Positions 7,835 through 16,764 of a stretch of 64,000 bases of DNA are shown here, piece by piece. The stretch is taken from positions 1,674,001 to 1,738,000 of the forward strand of contig OZ245996.1 in NCBI GenBank assembly GCA_965230205.1, in the 5' to 3' direction. Both the position numbers and the translations under genes were made by a program. Source of the stretch: CANLBN01 sp965230205 (GTDB taxonomy: Bacteria > Pseudomonadota > Gammaproteobacteria > Pseudomonadales > Cellvibrionaceae). Below the pieces are notes generated by a model that saw only the letters and a program-made list of their open reading frames with translations, was not told where the DNA came from and searched no databases. The first letter of the stretch is position 1. Each line of letters opens with the position of its first letter.

Positions 7835-9328
7835 ATGTCTGAATCTGAACAAATAGAACAAGTAAAAGTCCCTGTCGATATTCCTTTTGCTTTCGCGGAA
7901 CAGCATGAGGTATTCCTCGAAGATGGTGTTCTGATTTGCACTGGTGATATTTCTGCACCCGCATTATTAGAGCTGCAGAGGATGTTGGGTCCTGACTTAA
8001 CGGTTAACAGTATTGACGCCGCTGAATTTAAACGGCAGCTAACATTGAAATATCAAACCGGTGATGGTGCTGCTCAGCGTGCTGTTGATCAGCTCGATGC
8101 TGAATTAGATTTAGGTAAAATTGCCGACGACCTTGAACAGCAATCGGATCTGCTTGCAGGTGATGATGATGCGCCTGTTATTCGTTTGATTAATGCCGTT
8201 CTCTCTCAGGCGATTAAAGAAAAAGTCTCTGATATTCATATCGAACCTTTTGAAGACCGTGTGGCCGTTCGTTTTCGTATCGATGGTGTGCTAAAAGAGG
8301 TCTTGGCTCCAAAACCAGAATTCGCAGCAGTATTGGTTTCCCGCTTAAAAGTGATGGCTAAACTGGATATTGCCGAAAAACGTTTGCCGCAGGATGGACG
8401 TATTACCGTTAGGATTGCCGGCCATGGTGTTGATATTCGTGTTTCAACGATACCTTCTGCCCATGGTGAACGAGTTGTCTTGCGTCTACTGGATCAGGCA
8501 GCGGGGCACCTTGGTCTAGAGCAACTCGCGATGCCTAAAGAGGTGTTTGAGCGATTTAGTGGCTCATTGGCGCGACCACACGGCATCATTCTGGTAACTG
8601 GTCCGACAGGTTCCGGTAAAACCACAACGCTTTATGCAGGCTTAAGTAAAATTAATGACCGCAGTCGCAATATTCTCACGATTGAAGATCCTATAGAGTA
8701 TTTACTGTCGGGCATTGGTCAGACTCAGGTCAACGCCAAAGTTGATATGACCTTTGCACGAGGTTTGAGGGCGATTCTACGTCAGGATCCTGATGTGGTT
8801 ATGATTGGTGAGATTCGTGATGGCGAAACAGCCTCAATTGCAGTGCAAGCCAGTTTGACTGGGCACTTGGTGCTATCGACCTTGCACACCAATACGGCTA
8901 TTGGTGCAATTACCCGTTTAAAAGATATGGGGGTTGAACCTTTTTTGCTATCTTCAAGTCTCGAAGTGGTAATGGCTCAGCGGTTGGTCAGGTTATTGTG
9001 TAATGATTGTAAAACTCCCCACCAATTAACTGAGTCTGAATGTGAGCGCATTGGGGCAGATGTTTCAACGCTAGAAGATAGTACGGTCTATCAAGCGCAA
9101 GGCTGTGATCATTGTAATCAGACTGGCTACCGTGGGCGTACTGCGATTTATGAGTTAATCGTTGTTGATGATGCCTTAAGACAGTTAATTCATGAGGGAG
9201 CTGGTGAGCAAACCATGTTGAAGTATGCTCGCCAAACCAGTCTTTCTTTAATGGCCGATGGCCGCCGCCGAATATTGGAAGGAACCACGAGCTTGGAAGA
9301 AGTCTTAAGAGTAACGTCTTCCGGTTGA
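7835..9328 (+). CDS. gspE: Type II secretion ATPase GspE
   Basis: This is the cytoplasmic hexameric ATPase that powers pseudopilus assembly. The 497-residue protein carries Walker A GPTGSGKTTTLYAG at about residue 255, the Asp box ILTIEDPIEY, Walker B DPDVVMIGEIRDGETA and the His box TGHLVLSTLHTN. Paired CxxC motifs of the zinc-binding CM domain are present (LCNDCK and GCDHCNQTGY). The N-terminal N1 domain is short but present. It begins with ATG five bases after the gspD stop and is followed 8 bp later by gspF, so translation is probably coupled. Confidence 0.96.
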   Translation: MSESEQIEQVKVPVDIPFAFAEQHEVFLEDGVLICTGDISAPALLELQRMLGPDLTVNSIDAAEFKRQLTLKYQTGDGAAQRAVDQLDAELDLGKIADDLEQQSDLLAGDDDAPVIRLINAVLSQAIKEKVSDIHIEPFEDRVAVRFRIDGVLKEVLAPKPEFAAVLVSRLKVMAKLDIAEKRLPQDGRITVRIAGHGVDIRVSTIPSAHGERVVLRLLDQAAGHLGLEQLAMPKEVFERFSGSLARPHGIILVTGPTGSGKTTTLYAGLSKINDRSRNILTIEDPIEYLLSGIGQTQVNAKVDMTFARGLRAILRQDPDVVMIGEIRDGETASIAVQASLTGHLVLSTLHTNTAIGAITRLKDMGVEPFLLSSSLEVVMAQRLVRLLCNDCKTPHQLTESECERIGADVSTLEDSTVYQAQGCDHCNQTGYRGRTAIYELIVVDDALRQLIHEGAGEQTMLKYARQTSLSLMADGRRRILEGTTSLEEVLRVTSSG

Positions 9329-9336
9329 GTTAAATT

Positions 9337-10548
9337 ATGGCTGCTTTTAGTTATCGCGCAATCAATAATGCTGGCAAGGTTGTCAAGGGTACTCTCGAGG
9401 GTGATTCTGAGAGGCAGGTTCGTGGCCAACTGCGTGCTCAAAAACTGAAACCCATCAGTGTCGAAAGTGCCAAGCAAAAAGAGCAGGCAGCTTCAGATAA
9501 TCGTTTATTTGCCCCGCGCTTAAAAACCAAAGATCTCACTTTGTTAACTCGCCAAATGGCATCCCTTGTACAGTCAGGTATGCCTTTGGTGGACGCTTTG
9601 CAAGGAGTTGCGAAGCAGTCTCGAAAGCAATCCATGCAGTCTCTTGTGTTGCAGATACGCTCTCGTGTTTTGGAAGGGTTGAGTTTTGCCCAAGCGTTGG
9701 CAGAGCACCCGAGATCCTTTGATTCGATGTATCGGGCCATGGTGAATGCAGGTGAACAGGCAGGTTTTTTGGGGCCTGTATTGGATCGCTTAGCCGATTA
9801 CACCGAAAATAGTCAACACGCTAAACAAAAGTTAATGTCTGCCATGATTTATCCCATGGTATTGATGGTGGTTTGTGTGGCAATTGTCGTTGCCTTGATG
9901 GTCTTGGTTGTTCCTCAGTTGGTCACTGTCTTCGAAAGAGCTAAAACGGAACTACCGTGGACGACTCAAACTCTAATAGGAACCAGTGATTTTCTTCGGG
10001 ATTACGGTCTGTATTGCTTTTTGGGTATCGTATTGGGAGTTATCGCCTTTAAACGTTGGCTTAGTGTCCAAGCCAATCTTCGTAAATGGCACCGGTTACT
10101 CATTAAATTACCTATTTTTGGTCATATAATAGTGCAATCGGATACTGCCCGTTTTGCAGGAACCGTCAGCATGCTTATTGATAGTGGTGTGCCATTATTG
10201 CAAGGTTTGCGTATTAGCTCTAAGACAATGAACAACTTAATACTCAGTGAAGAGTCAGAAAAAGTAGCGACAGCTGTTCAGGAAGGGGCAAGTTTGCATA
10301 GGGCCTTGGATAAGGCTGAAGTGTTTCCTCCGCTGCTAGTGCAAATGGCTGCTAGTGGTGAAATGAATGGTACATTAGGGGAGCAACTGGGCTATGCGGC
10401 TCGCAGCCAGGAACGCGAATTGGATTTGCAGTTGTCGACAGCGCTGAGCATTGTAGAGCCAGTGACTATTGTCTCTATGGCTTTGATTGTCGGTGGCATC
10501 ATGTACGCGATACTGACCCCTATCTTTGGTATGACTGACTTGTTGTAG
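9337..10548 (+). CDS. gspF: Type II secretion inner-membrane platform protein GspF
   Basis: GspF is the polytopic platform protein that works with GspE. The protein has 403 residues, normal for the family. It starts with the typical AAFSYRAINNAGKVVKGTLEG, has two repeated GspF domains (around LLTRQMASLVQSGMPLVDAL and RFAGTVSMLIDSGVPLLQGL), and three membrane segments near residues 170, 220 and 375 (VLMVVCVAIVVALMVLVVP; YCFLGIVLGVIAF; VTIVSMALIVGGIMYAIL). It lies between gspE and gspG in the operon. Confidence 0.95.
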   Translation: MAAFSYRAINNAGKVVKGTLEGDSERQVRGQLRAQKLKPISVESAKQKEQAASDNRLFAPRLKTKDLTLLTRQMASLVQSGMPLVDALQGVAKQSRKQSMQSLVLQIRSRVLEGLSFAQALAEHPRSFDSMYRAMVNAGEQAGFLGPVLDRLADYTENSQHAKQKLMSAMIYPMVLMVVCVAIVVALMVLVVPQLVTVFERAKTELPWTTQTLIGTSDFLRDYGLYCFLGIVLGVIAFKRWLSVQANLRKWHRLLIKLPIFGHIIVQSDTARFAGTVSMLIDSGVPLLQGLRISSKTMNNLILSEESEKVATAVQEGASLHRALDKAEVFPPLLVQMAASGEMNGTLGEQLGYAARSQERELDLQLSTALSIVEPVTIVSMALIVGGIMYAILTPIFGMTDLL

Positions 10549-10603
10549 TGAACGATTAAAACCTGAAAACGTAATATTAAAATATTTTTAATTTGGAGTG
10601 GAA

Positions 10604-11038
10604 ATGAACAGAAGACAAGGTGGCTTTAGCTTAATTGAGATCATGGTGGTGTTGATCATCATTGGTGTTATTACCGCTGGGGTAGGTGCAAAGTTTTTAG
10701 GTAAAGCGGATCAATCCCGTGTTGATCAGGCAAAAATAGATTTCTCAACGATTGAAAAAGCCTTGAAACTTTATCGTCTTGATAATTATCGTTATCCCAC
10801 TAATGAGCAGGGCTTAGAAGCGCTGACAGAAAAGCCAACGGTTGACCCTATTCCTCGTCAGTGGCAAGACGGCGGTTATTTAGACTCATTACCTGTTGAC
10901 CCTTGGGGCAGTCCTTATGTGTATGTGACACCTGGTGAACAAGGTGAGTACGACGTGTATAGCTTGGGTGCAGATGGTCGTGCTGGTGGTGAAGGTTTTG
11001 ATGCAGATTTATATAATCGGGATAGACGCGAAAAATAG
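10604..11038 (+). CDS. gspG: Major pseudopilin GspG
   Basis: GspG is the main subunit of the type II pseudopilus. The ATG at 10604 has GGAG five bases upstream, which is better than an in-frame GTG at 10598. The 144-residue product has the class III prepilin leader MNRRQGG followed by FSLIEIMVVLIIIG, with Glu at +5. The C-terminal half has the GspG signature (NEQGLEALTEKP, GGYLDSLPVDPWGSPYVYVTPG) and calcium-loop residues near the end (YSLGADGRAGGEGFDAD). It needs processing by a prepilin peptidase not encoded here. The MITE follows 15 bp downstream. Confidence 0.96.
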   Translation: MNRRQGGFSLIEIMVVLIIIGVITAGVGAKFLGKADQSRVDQAKIDFSTIEKALKLYRLDNYRYPTNEQGLEALTEKPTVDPIPRQWQDGGYLDSLPVDPWGSPYVYVTPGEQGEYDVYSLGADGRAGGEGFDADLYNRDRREK

Positions 11039-11053
11039 TATCGTAATTTTTTA

Positions 11054-11195
11054 AGAGACCTTTGCACGGAAGAATATTTTACTTCCAGGCAAGGCAAAAA
11101 CACGCACAGTGAGAGAGTTTATGCACTATAAATGATCGAGCGAGCATGTTTTTAACGCCGTATGGGTGGAAAATAGCTTTCATGCAAAGGTCTCT
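11054..11195. mobile_element. 142-bp MITE inserted between gspG and gspH
   Basis: The element is bounded by terminal inverted repeats. AGAGACCTTTGCA at 11054-11066 is matched by TGCAAAGGTCTCT at 11183-11195, and imperfect pairing continues inward for about 35 bp. It is flanked by a TTA direct repeat (11051-11053 and 11196-11198), as expected of a 3-bp target duplication. No transposase frame fits inside, so it must move in trans. The terminal sequence and TNA-type target suggest an IS5-superfamily parent, which is inference. Transcribed as part of the gsp operon, it would fold into a long hairpin. Confidence 0.8.
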
Positions 11196-11233
11196 TTAAG
11201 TGTGTAATGTTTAATTATTATGGGTAATTGTTA

Positions 11234-11836
11234 ATGCGGCTTCGCTACCACACCGGTTTTTCTTTGATCGAATTGTTGGTGGTGATGCTTATTGTTGCTG
11301 TGATTGCAGCGGGTGTGTCTTTAGCTGTAAATCCTAGAGGATCGAGTGCCAAGCAAATAAATCTACAGGGTGAAAGATTATTTGCGCAGATGTTATACGC
11401 GTTTGATGAGGCGCTTGTTAGAAACCAGGCAGTAGGTTTAGCAATAGAGCAAGATGAAAATGATTTACAGGTTTCCAGAGAATACGCCTGGAAGCGGGAT
11501 GGTGGTGTCGATCGTGATACTAAAGATAGACATTGGTTAAAAACCGAAAATCCACTCGGGAATCATGAGTTGGCAGAGGAGTTTGCCTGGGCCATTGAGA
11601 TTGAAGAGGTATCGCTAGAAGAAAATCTTGATCAGCTACTAAACGAAGACGATGATGAAATCGATCCTCGCATCATTTTTTACCCAAGCGGTGAAGTTTC
11701 AGAATTTTCTATCACTATTACGTTATCTGAAGAAGCCCTGCAAGATGATCCCGAAGCCATTAACGAACGTTATAAAATCACATTAAATGAACGTGGTGAG
11801 CTAACGCGTTATCGCGTAGGTGTTGAAGAAGAATGA
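11234..11836 (+). CDS. gspH: Minor pseudopilin GspH
   Basis: GspH is a minor subunit of the pseudopilus. The ATG at 11234 gives 200 residues with a prepilin leader MRLRYHTG followed by FSLIELLVVMLIVAVIAAGV, with Glu at +5. The ribosome site is poor, and a TTG lies six bases earlier. The C-terminal domain is acidic (ENLDQLLNEDDDEIDPRI) and ends in beta strands typical of GspH. The gap from gspG is filled by the MITE. The stop overlaps the gspI start by 4 bp (ATGA). Confidence 0.88.
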   Translation: MRLRYHTGFSLIELLVVMLIVAVIAAGVSLAVNPRGSSAKQINLQGERLFAQMLYAFDEALVRNQAVGLAIEQDENDLQVSREYAWKRDGGVDRDTKDRHWLKTENPLGNHELAEEFAWAIEIEEVSLEENLDQLLNEDDDEIDPRIIFYPSGEVSEFSITITLSEEALQDDPEAINERYKITLNERGELTRYRVGVEEE

Positions 11837-12210
11837 GTTTTTTTTCGCGTAAAAAAACCAATGGTTTTACTCTGATCGAAGTCATGGTGGCTATCGCGGT
11901 GATTGGGTTTGCTGTTCCTGCAGTAATGTTATTAATGATGCAGTTAACAGATTCAGCAGGAGCAATAAGAGATAAAACAATCGCCAATTGGATCGCTGAA
12001 AACAAGGCAACCGAGTTGAGACTGGAGCGGGTTTTTTTACAGCAACTATTGCAGCGTGAGCAAACAGAAAAGATTGAAATGGCTGGCACGGAGTGGACGG
12101 TTGATGTTGATATCGATAAAGCCCAAATTTGGATTCGGTATCGAATTAAAGTCAGTCGCGATCCAGATAAGCCGTTAGCAACATTAGATACGTATTTGCA
12201 TGATACCTAA
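11833..12210 (+). CDS. gspI: Minor pseudopilin GspI
   Basis: This 125-residue minor pseudopilin of the tip complex overlaps gspH by ATGA and gspJ by 11 bp, implying coupled translation. The leader MSFFSRKKTNG precedes FTLIEVMVAIAVIGFAVPAV, with Glu at +5. The downstream region fits GspI (NWIAENKATELRL, then the EWTVDVDIDKAQIWIRYRIKV strands). In known systems GspI initiates the GspI-J-K tip. Confidence 0.93.
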   Translation: MSFFSRKKTNGFTLIEVMVAIAVIGFAVPAVMLLMMQLTDSAGAIRDKTIANWIAENKATELRLERVFLQQLLQREQTEKIEMAGTEWTVDVDIDKAQIWIRYRIKVSRDPDKPLATLDTYLHDT

Positions 12211-12913
12211 ATTTTCTTATCAGCGAATAAAAGGCTTTACTCTCATTGAGATGCTAATTGCCTTGGCGATTGGTGCAGGTATAGCAACCATGTCTTATCG
12301 TGCATTGGAAGGTACGATAAGGGCCGACAACAAAGTCACCGCAGTGACTCAACAGGTCAATGAGGTTGATCGTGTATGGCAGTACATATCGAAAGATTTA
12401 CTCTATGCCGTAGAGAGGACGTGGAGAGATACCAGCGGTACAGAAAAGTCAGCATTGGTTGGTGTCTTTGGTGATCGTCTTTCACAAAGTGATGTAGTGA
12501 TCGCCAATGAAGACGATTATTTATTGCAATTTATTCGTGGTAATCGAGAGAATCTGCTTAATCAAAAACGTAGTGATTTGTATCTGGTCGGCTATCGATT
12601 GACTCAGGACGAAGGCAGCGAAGATAAAATTTTATGGCGGGATCATTGGTCGCCTGTGGATGGTAGTGGTGAGCCTAAAATGCAACAGCGACGTTTATTG
12701 AGTGGTGTTCGTGAATTGCAATTTAGTTATTTACCAAAAACATTTAAAAGCCTTGAGAATAGCGCTTGGTTAACCGGGTGGCCAAACTCGAGAACCGGTG
12801 GCGCAACAAAAGATTTACCTGCAGCTGTTAGGGTAACGATTGAATCAGCGACTATGGGTAAAATTGTTCGTGTCTTTAATTTATCAGTGGTTGCGGCTCC
12901 CGGTAATGGATAA
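12200..12913 (+). CDS. gspJ: Minor pseudopilin GspJ
   Basis: This 237-residue minor pseudopilin has leader MIPKFSYQRIKG and hydrophobic helix FTLIEMLIALAIGAGIATMSYRAL, with Glu at +5. Further family marks are QVNEVDRVWQYISKDLLYAVERTWRD, RLLSGVRELQFSYLPK and a final beta strand pair. It belongs to the GspI-J-K tip complex. It overlaps gspI by 11 bp, and its end is 52 bp before the preferred start of gspK. Confidence 0.93.
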   Translation: MIPKFSYQRIKGFTLIEMLIALAIGAGIATMSYRALEGTIRADNKVTAVTQQVNEVDRVWQYISKDLLYAVERTWRDTSGTEKSALVGVFGDRLSQSDVVIANEDDYLLQFIRGNRENLLNQKRSDLYLVGYRLTQDEGSEDKILWRDHWSPVDGSGEPKMQQRRLLSGVRELQFSYLPKTFKSLENSAWLTGWPNSRTGGATKDLPAAVRVTIESATMGKIVRVFNLSVVAAPGNG

Positions 12914-12965
12914 GTATTTTTTACCTGTGCGGCCTAGGTTTCAATTAGCTGAAAGGATGAGCTTG

Positions 12966-14096
12966 ATGTCATCTCAGCGTGGAACGGTATTGATTATTGC
13001 ACTCCTTGTTGTTGCTGTTATTACGGGTTTGGCAATCGACTTTGCTGGTCGGTTTCAATTGTCATTATCTAGAGCTGAAAACCGTTTTTTTACGAATCAA
13101 ATGCAGCAATCACTATTTAGTATTGAACATGCATCGATGTGGGCGCTGAGAGAGGATAAAGAGGGCGATGTTGAAGACGGTAATCAAAACTATGATTATC
13201 TAGAGGAAGATTGGGCAAAAGCAGAACAGTATCAGCAGCTTATCCAAGCTGAGTTTGGGGATGTGTTGATTAATAGCGTTTCCATTGAAGATGCACAAGG
13301 GCGTTTTAATATTAATCAGATGGGTATCAGTGCTGAAAAATATGACCCCAGCCAATCTTTTGATAAAAATTATACGCCACAGCAACGACGTTTTATTCGT
13401 TTATTGCAGACAGTGCCTAACAATGTTGTAGGCAGCACTGAAGCAGAAGAAATTGCTCAGGCCGTGATTGACTGGATTGACTCAGATAATAATGTCACTG
13501 GCGCAGGTGGTGCGGAATCAGATTTTTATGCTTCGCAGGATCAACCTTACCGCGCGGCCAACCAGATATTTGTGAGCGTCAGCGAGTTGCGTTTAGTTAA
13601 AGGTGTTACAGAAGAAATATACGAACATATTGCTCCATTAATTGTAGCGATACCTGATACAGCCGCTGGCATCAATGTAAATACTGTTTCGTCTGACATA
13701 ATGAGGTCGCTGAATTCAAAAGAAGAAACAGTGCCCTTGTCTGAAGAGGATGGAAAAACATTAGAGAGCAGCCGCCCAGTGAAAGTTGATAGAGATTCAG
13801 AGGATGATGGCGCTCGTACAGCGGTTAATGATGGCACTAAAAAGCAGGAAGGTTTTACTAAAGTTGAGGATTTTTTAGATAGCAACGATATTGGAACAAT
13901 TTTCGGTTCAGATGTGGAGTTACACCCAGAAGTTGGAGGACTAACTACTGGTAGTAATTATTTCTTGTTGAGCACTGAACTGGAAATTAATGGTGTAACA
14001 CGTCGAGGGGTGAGTTTGCTGAAGCGTGATACCGACCAGAATACTGGCAAAATTGCTGTTCGTGTTGTCAGGCGCAGTAGTGAGGATGTCTTTTAA
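12966..14096 (+). CDS. gspK: Minor pseudopilin GspK
   Basis: GspK caps the pseudopilus tip. I chose the ATG at 12966 because AAAGGA lies eight bases upstream and the product then begins with a short leader MSSQRG before TVLIIALLVVAVITGLAID. Starts at 12906 and 12957 are also in frame. The 376-residue length and the large alpha domain are typical (INQMGISAEKYDPSQ, IAQAVIDWIDSDNNVTGAGGAE, ELRLVKGVTEEIYEHIAPL). The acidic segment NSKEETVPLSEEDGKT to EDDGARTAV is a likely loop. It is followed by 90 bp before gspL. Confidence 0.93.
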   Translation: MSSQRGTVLIIALLVVAVITGLAIDFAGRFQLSLSRAENRFFTNQMQQSLFSIEHASMWALREDKEGDVEDGNQNYDYLEEDWAKAEQYQQLIQAEFGDVLINSVSIEDAQGRFNINQMGISAEKYDPSQSFDKNYTPQQRRFIRLLQTVPNNVVGSTEAEEIAQAVIDWIDSDNNVTGAGGAESDFYASQDQPYRAANQIFVSVSELRLVKGVTEEIYEHIAPLIVAIPDTAAGINVNTVSSDIMRSLNSKEETVPLSEEDGKTLESSRPVKVDRDSEDDGARTAVNDGTKKQEGFTKVEDFLDSNDIGTIFGSDVELHPEVGGLTTGSNYFLLSTELEINGVTRRGVSLLKRDTDQNTGKIAVRVVRRSSEDVF

Positions 14097-14186
14097 ACGT
14101 GCTATCCTGAATTCAAGCCGTATGGGTATTCCAAGCTAAAAAGAAATATTGCAAATTAACTATCTCAGATAGAGTAGAGAAAAACA

Positions 14187-15434
14187 GTGACAGAAAAACT
14201 GGTTATACAATTGCTTGAAGAAGCTGTTAATGAAGAAGGCGAGATTCTTCGTCATTTTCGTTGGGGCTTTGTCGATGAGATATCTCATTGGCCAGAAGAT
14301 ACCCATGAGGGGTCAGGCGAAGAATTGCTCGTAGCATTTGAGAACCAATCTCGGCCAGCATTATTGTTGATTCCTGGTAATAAGGTTGTGAGTCTACCCG
14401 TCGCTTACAATAAAAAGGAAGCGCGGCATTTCCTTAAGCTATTACCTTATCAGATTGAAGATGATGTTCTGGGGCCAGTTGAAGATTTACATTTTGCGGT
14501 TAGCAGCAATAAAGAGTCTGACGTTATTTCAGCTGCCTATGTTGATTATGACTGGATCTCAGAGCTATTGCTTTGGGCTAAAGATAATGAATTAGTTATT
14601 GATCGATGTATAGCTGACTTTCAGTGCTTGCAAGCCGTTGATAATGAGTTATTGGTATGGTTTGTTGATGGCAATGTGCAAGGTCATCGCGCCAATGGTT
14701 TAGGGTTTAGTATTGCCCAGTCGCTATCACAACCCTTCTTAAAAGATTTGCTGCAAAACCAACAGGATATAGAAAACCCTTGGCAAGTCAGGGTCTATGT
14801 TGATGATGCAGAAACCCAAGAGATTATCGAAAGTCATATCATGCCTCCAGTAGAATATGAGGTAATTATTGGCCAGCCAGCATTGCACTTCGAACAAGGT
14901 AATCAGCTAAACTTTTGTTCTGGAAAGTTTGGTAAAAAGCTTCCGGTTGAACAATGGTGGAAGGAAGCAAAACCGCTTGCGATACTGGCAGCTGCAGCGG
15001 TTGCAGTATTCTTTATTGCTACTTTTGCTGATATCTATTTGATCAAAAAGCAGCAAGCCAGTGTACAGCAGGAAATATTATCAGCTTACCGCACTGCTGT
15101 GCCGAGAGGCCCCGCGAATGATCCAGTAACACGGCTGAAAAGAATGCTGGGTTCGGAAACGTCAACTAATGAAGCTAGTCAGGCGGTTTATCTTTTATCA
15201 AAGGTGGCCCCAGTGCTGGATCAGTTAAAAATAAATCTGGCAACACTGAATTACAGCAATCGTGAGCAGGCGTTGCGTATTAATATTAAGGCAAAGTCCT
15301 TTAATGGGGTTGAGCAATTTCGTCAGCAATTAGATCAGCAAGGTATCAATGCTGAATTACAAAGCTCCAATGCGGCGGACGAGGGTTTTCAAGCTCGCTT
15401 ACGTATTGCGCTAAAGGGGAGTCGAAATGGATAA
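14187..15434 (+). CDS. gspL: Type II secretion protein GspL
   Basis: GspL recruits GspE to the membrane and binds GspM. The 415-residue protein begins with GTG at 14187. It has a cytoplasmic actin-like domain (about 1-250, including LLPYQIEDDVLGPVEDLHFAV), one membrane segment at about 264-286 (AILAAAAVAVFFIATFADIYLI) and a periplasmic ferredoxin-like domain near the C-terminus. The upstream ribosome site is weak. It overlaps gspM by 8 bp. Confidence 0.92.
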   Translation: MTEKLVIQLLEEAVNEEGEILRHFRWGFVDEISHWPEDTHEGSGEELLVAFENQSRPALLLIPGNKVVSLPVAYNKKEARHFLKLLPYQIEDDVLGPVEDLHFAVSSNKESDVISAAYVDYDWISELLLWAKDNELVIDRCIADFQCLQAVDNELLVWFVDGNVQGHRANGLGFSIAQSLSQPFLKDLLQNQQDIENPWQVRVYVDDAETQEIIESHIMPPVEYEVIIGQPALHFEQGNQLNFCSGKFGKKLPVEQWWKEAKPLAILAAAAVAVFFIATFADIYLIKKQQASVQQEILSAYRTAVPRGPANDPVTRLKRMLGSETSTNEASQAVYLLSKVAPVLDQLKINLATLNYSNREQALRINIKAKSFNGVEQFRQQLDQQGINAELQSSNAADEGFQARLRIALKGSRNG

Positions 15435-15903
15435 GTTACTTGCTTGGTGGGAGAATCATGAACCGCGAGAACAAATGATACTAGCCGTTGTGGGTGTTGT
15501 ATTGGCAATCTTTTTATTCTTTTTCTTGGCTATTGATCCAGTAATGGGTTGGCATGAAAAAGAGAAGACAAGATTAGAGCGCAGCCTTGCCGATGTTAGT
15601 GAAGTCAAGCAATTAGCAGCGCGTGTCCAGGCTAAGAAAAAATCGAGTAATAACCAACGATCAAAACAAAGTTTGGCGGTATTAATCGATAGTAGCCTGC
15701 GCGAAAATGAATTGGTCATGAGAGGGTTTCAACCAGGGTCTAAACAGGATGCGCGTTTACGGTTAGAGAATGCAGCCTATTCTTCTTTGGCCCAATGGCT
15801 ATATGATTTGGAATATCGACATGGTGTCAGCATTGAAGACTTATCGCTGACACCTGCTAAACTTTCAGGACGATTAATGGTGAGTGTCAGAGTTAGTAAA
15901 TAG
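15427..15903 (+). CDS. gspM: Type II secretion protein GspM
   Basis: GspM is the bitopic partner of GspL in the inner-membrane platform. The 158-residue protein has the typical start (WWENHEPREQMILAVVGVV), a membrane segment at about 18-38, a basic coiled-coil stretch (VKQLAARVQAKKKS) and a C-terminal ferredoxin-like domain. It overlaps gspL by 8 bp and precedes gspN by 71 bp. Confidence 0.92.
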   Translation: MDKLLAWWENHEPREQMILAVVGVVLAIFLFFFLAIDPVMGWHEKEKTRLERSLADVSEVKQLAARVQAKKKSSNNQRSKQSLAVLIDSSLRENELVMRGFQPGSKQDARLRLENAAYSSLAQWLYDLEYRHGVSIEDLSLTPAKLSGRLMVSVRVSK

Positions 15904-15974
15904 CTTGTATCTGTTGTTATTTCTTGTAGATTCTGTTTTGCGCTCACTCTCTTTTAAAAAGTTGTTTTGAAAAT

Positions 15975-16760
15975 ATGTCTCTTTTGAAGAAACGCTACTG
16001 GGTTATTATCACCCTACTGTTAACTCTTTTCCTAGTTCTACGTGCCTTTCCTGCTACTTGGGTTATTTATGGTGTGCAGCAGGCAGCACCTGGCTTGCAG
16101 GTGTCAGGTGTCAGTGGCTCCTTGTGGTCAGGGCAAGCGGACTATAGCCAATGGGTTGACCGTGGCCATACTTTACCTCTGGGCGAGTTGAAGTGGAGCT
16201 TGCAGGGCTTGTCTTTGTTGACTTTAAACCCGTGTGTAAACTTTTCAACACAAACGAATCAGCAGGCGATTAAAGGTCAAGCATGTTACGCCTTGATCGG
16301 CGGAGCCGCCAAGATAGAAGAAGTTGATGCGTCTGTGCCCGTTGGTAAGGTGGCCCCGTTTTTTAGTGTCGATCTCGATGGCAATATTGATGCTTATGTT
16401 AAGCAGGCAATATGGCAGGACCAGCAATTGGGCAAAACAGATATCAATCTATTGTGGCAAAGGGCTTCTCTTTACAATGGCAATCAATGGATTCCTCTAG
16501 GTGATATACAAAGTCGCATTAGTGACGATGGTAATGGTGGCGTAGTGTCCCAATGGAATAATGTTGAAAGTGCTCGAAAGCCATCGCCTGTGGCGTTAAA
16601 TTTGAATGCTGGTGTGACTGCGCTGGCAAGTGCCAAGCCGGTGCTGAAAGTAACTGGAACAGTAACACCTGGACCTCGAGCGACTGCATTGCAACAGATG
16701 TTGCAGTTTGTGGGTGAGCCAACGGGTAATGGTGCTTACCGCATTGACGTCACAGAGTAA
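15975..16760 (+). CDS. gspN: Type II secretion protein GspN
   Basis: GspN is an accessory inner-membrane protein present in only some type II systems. This 261-residue product has one N-terminal membrane anchor (RYWVIITLLLTLFLVLRAFP) and the family pattern APGLQVSGVSGSLWSGQA, with GELKWSLQGLSLLTLNPCVNF. The beta-rich C-terminal half resembles AsmA-like folds. It is the last gsp gene; no gspO prepilin peptidase follows, so processing must rely on a peptidase elsewhere in the genome. apbE starts 5 bp downstream. Confidence 0.9.
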   Translation: MSLLKKRYWVIITLLLTLFLVLRAFPATWVIYGVQQAAPGLQVSGVSGSLWSGQADYSQWVDRGHTLPLGELKWSLQGLSLLTLNPCVNFSTQTNQQAIKGQACYALIGGAAKIEEVDASVPVGKVAPFFSVDLDGNIDAYVKQAIWQDQQLGKTDINLLWQRASLYNGNQWIPLGDIQSRISDDGNGGVVSQWNNVESARKPSPVALNLNAGVTALASAKPVLKVTGTVTPGPRATALQQMLQFVGEPTGNGAYRIDVTE

Positions 16761-16764
16761 TTCT

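Noticed and set aside
14119..14129. GCCGTATGGGT, also present in the MITE at 11157-11167
   Set aside because: An 11-bp match outside the terminal repeats of the element, without flanking similarity; likely chance.
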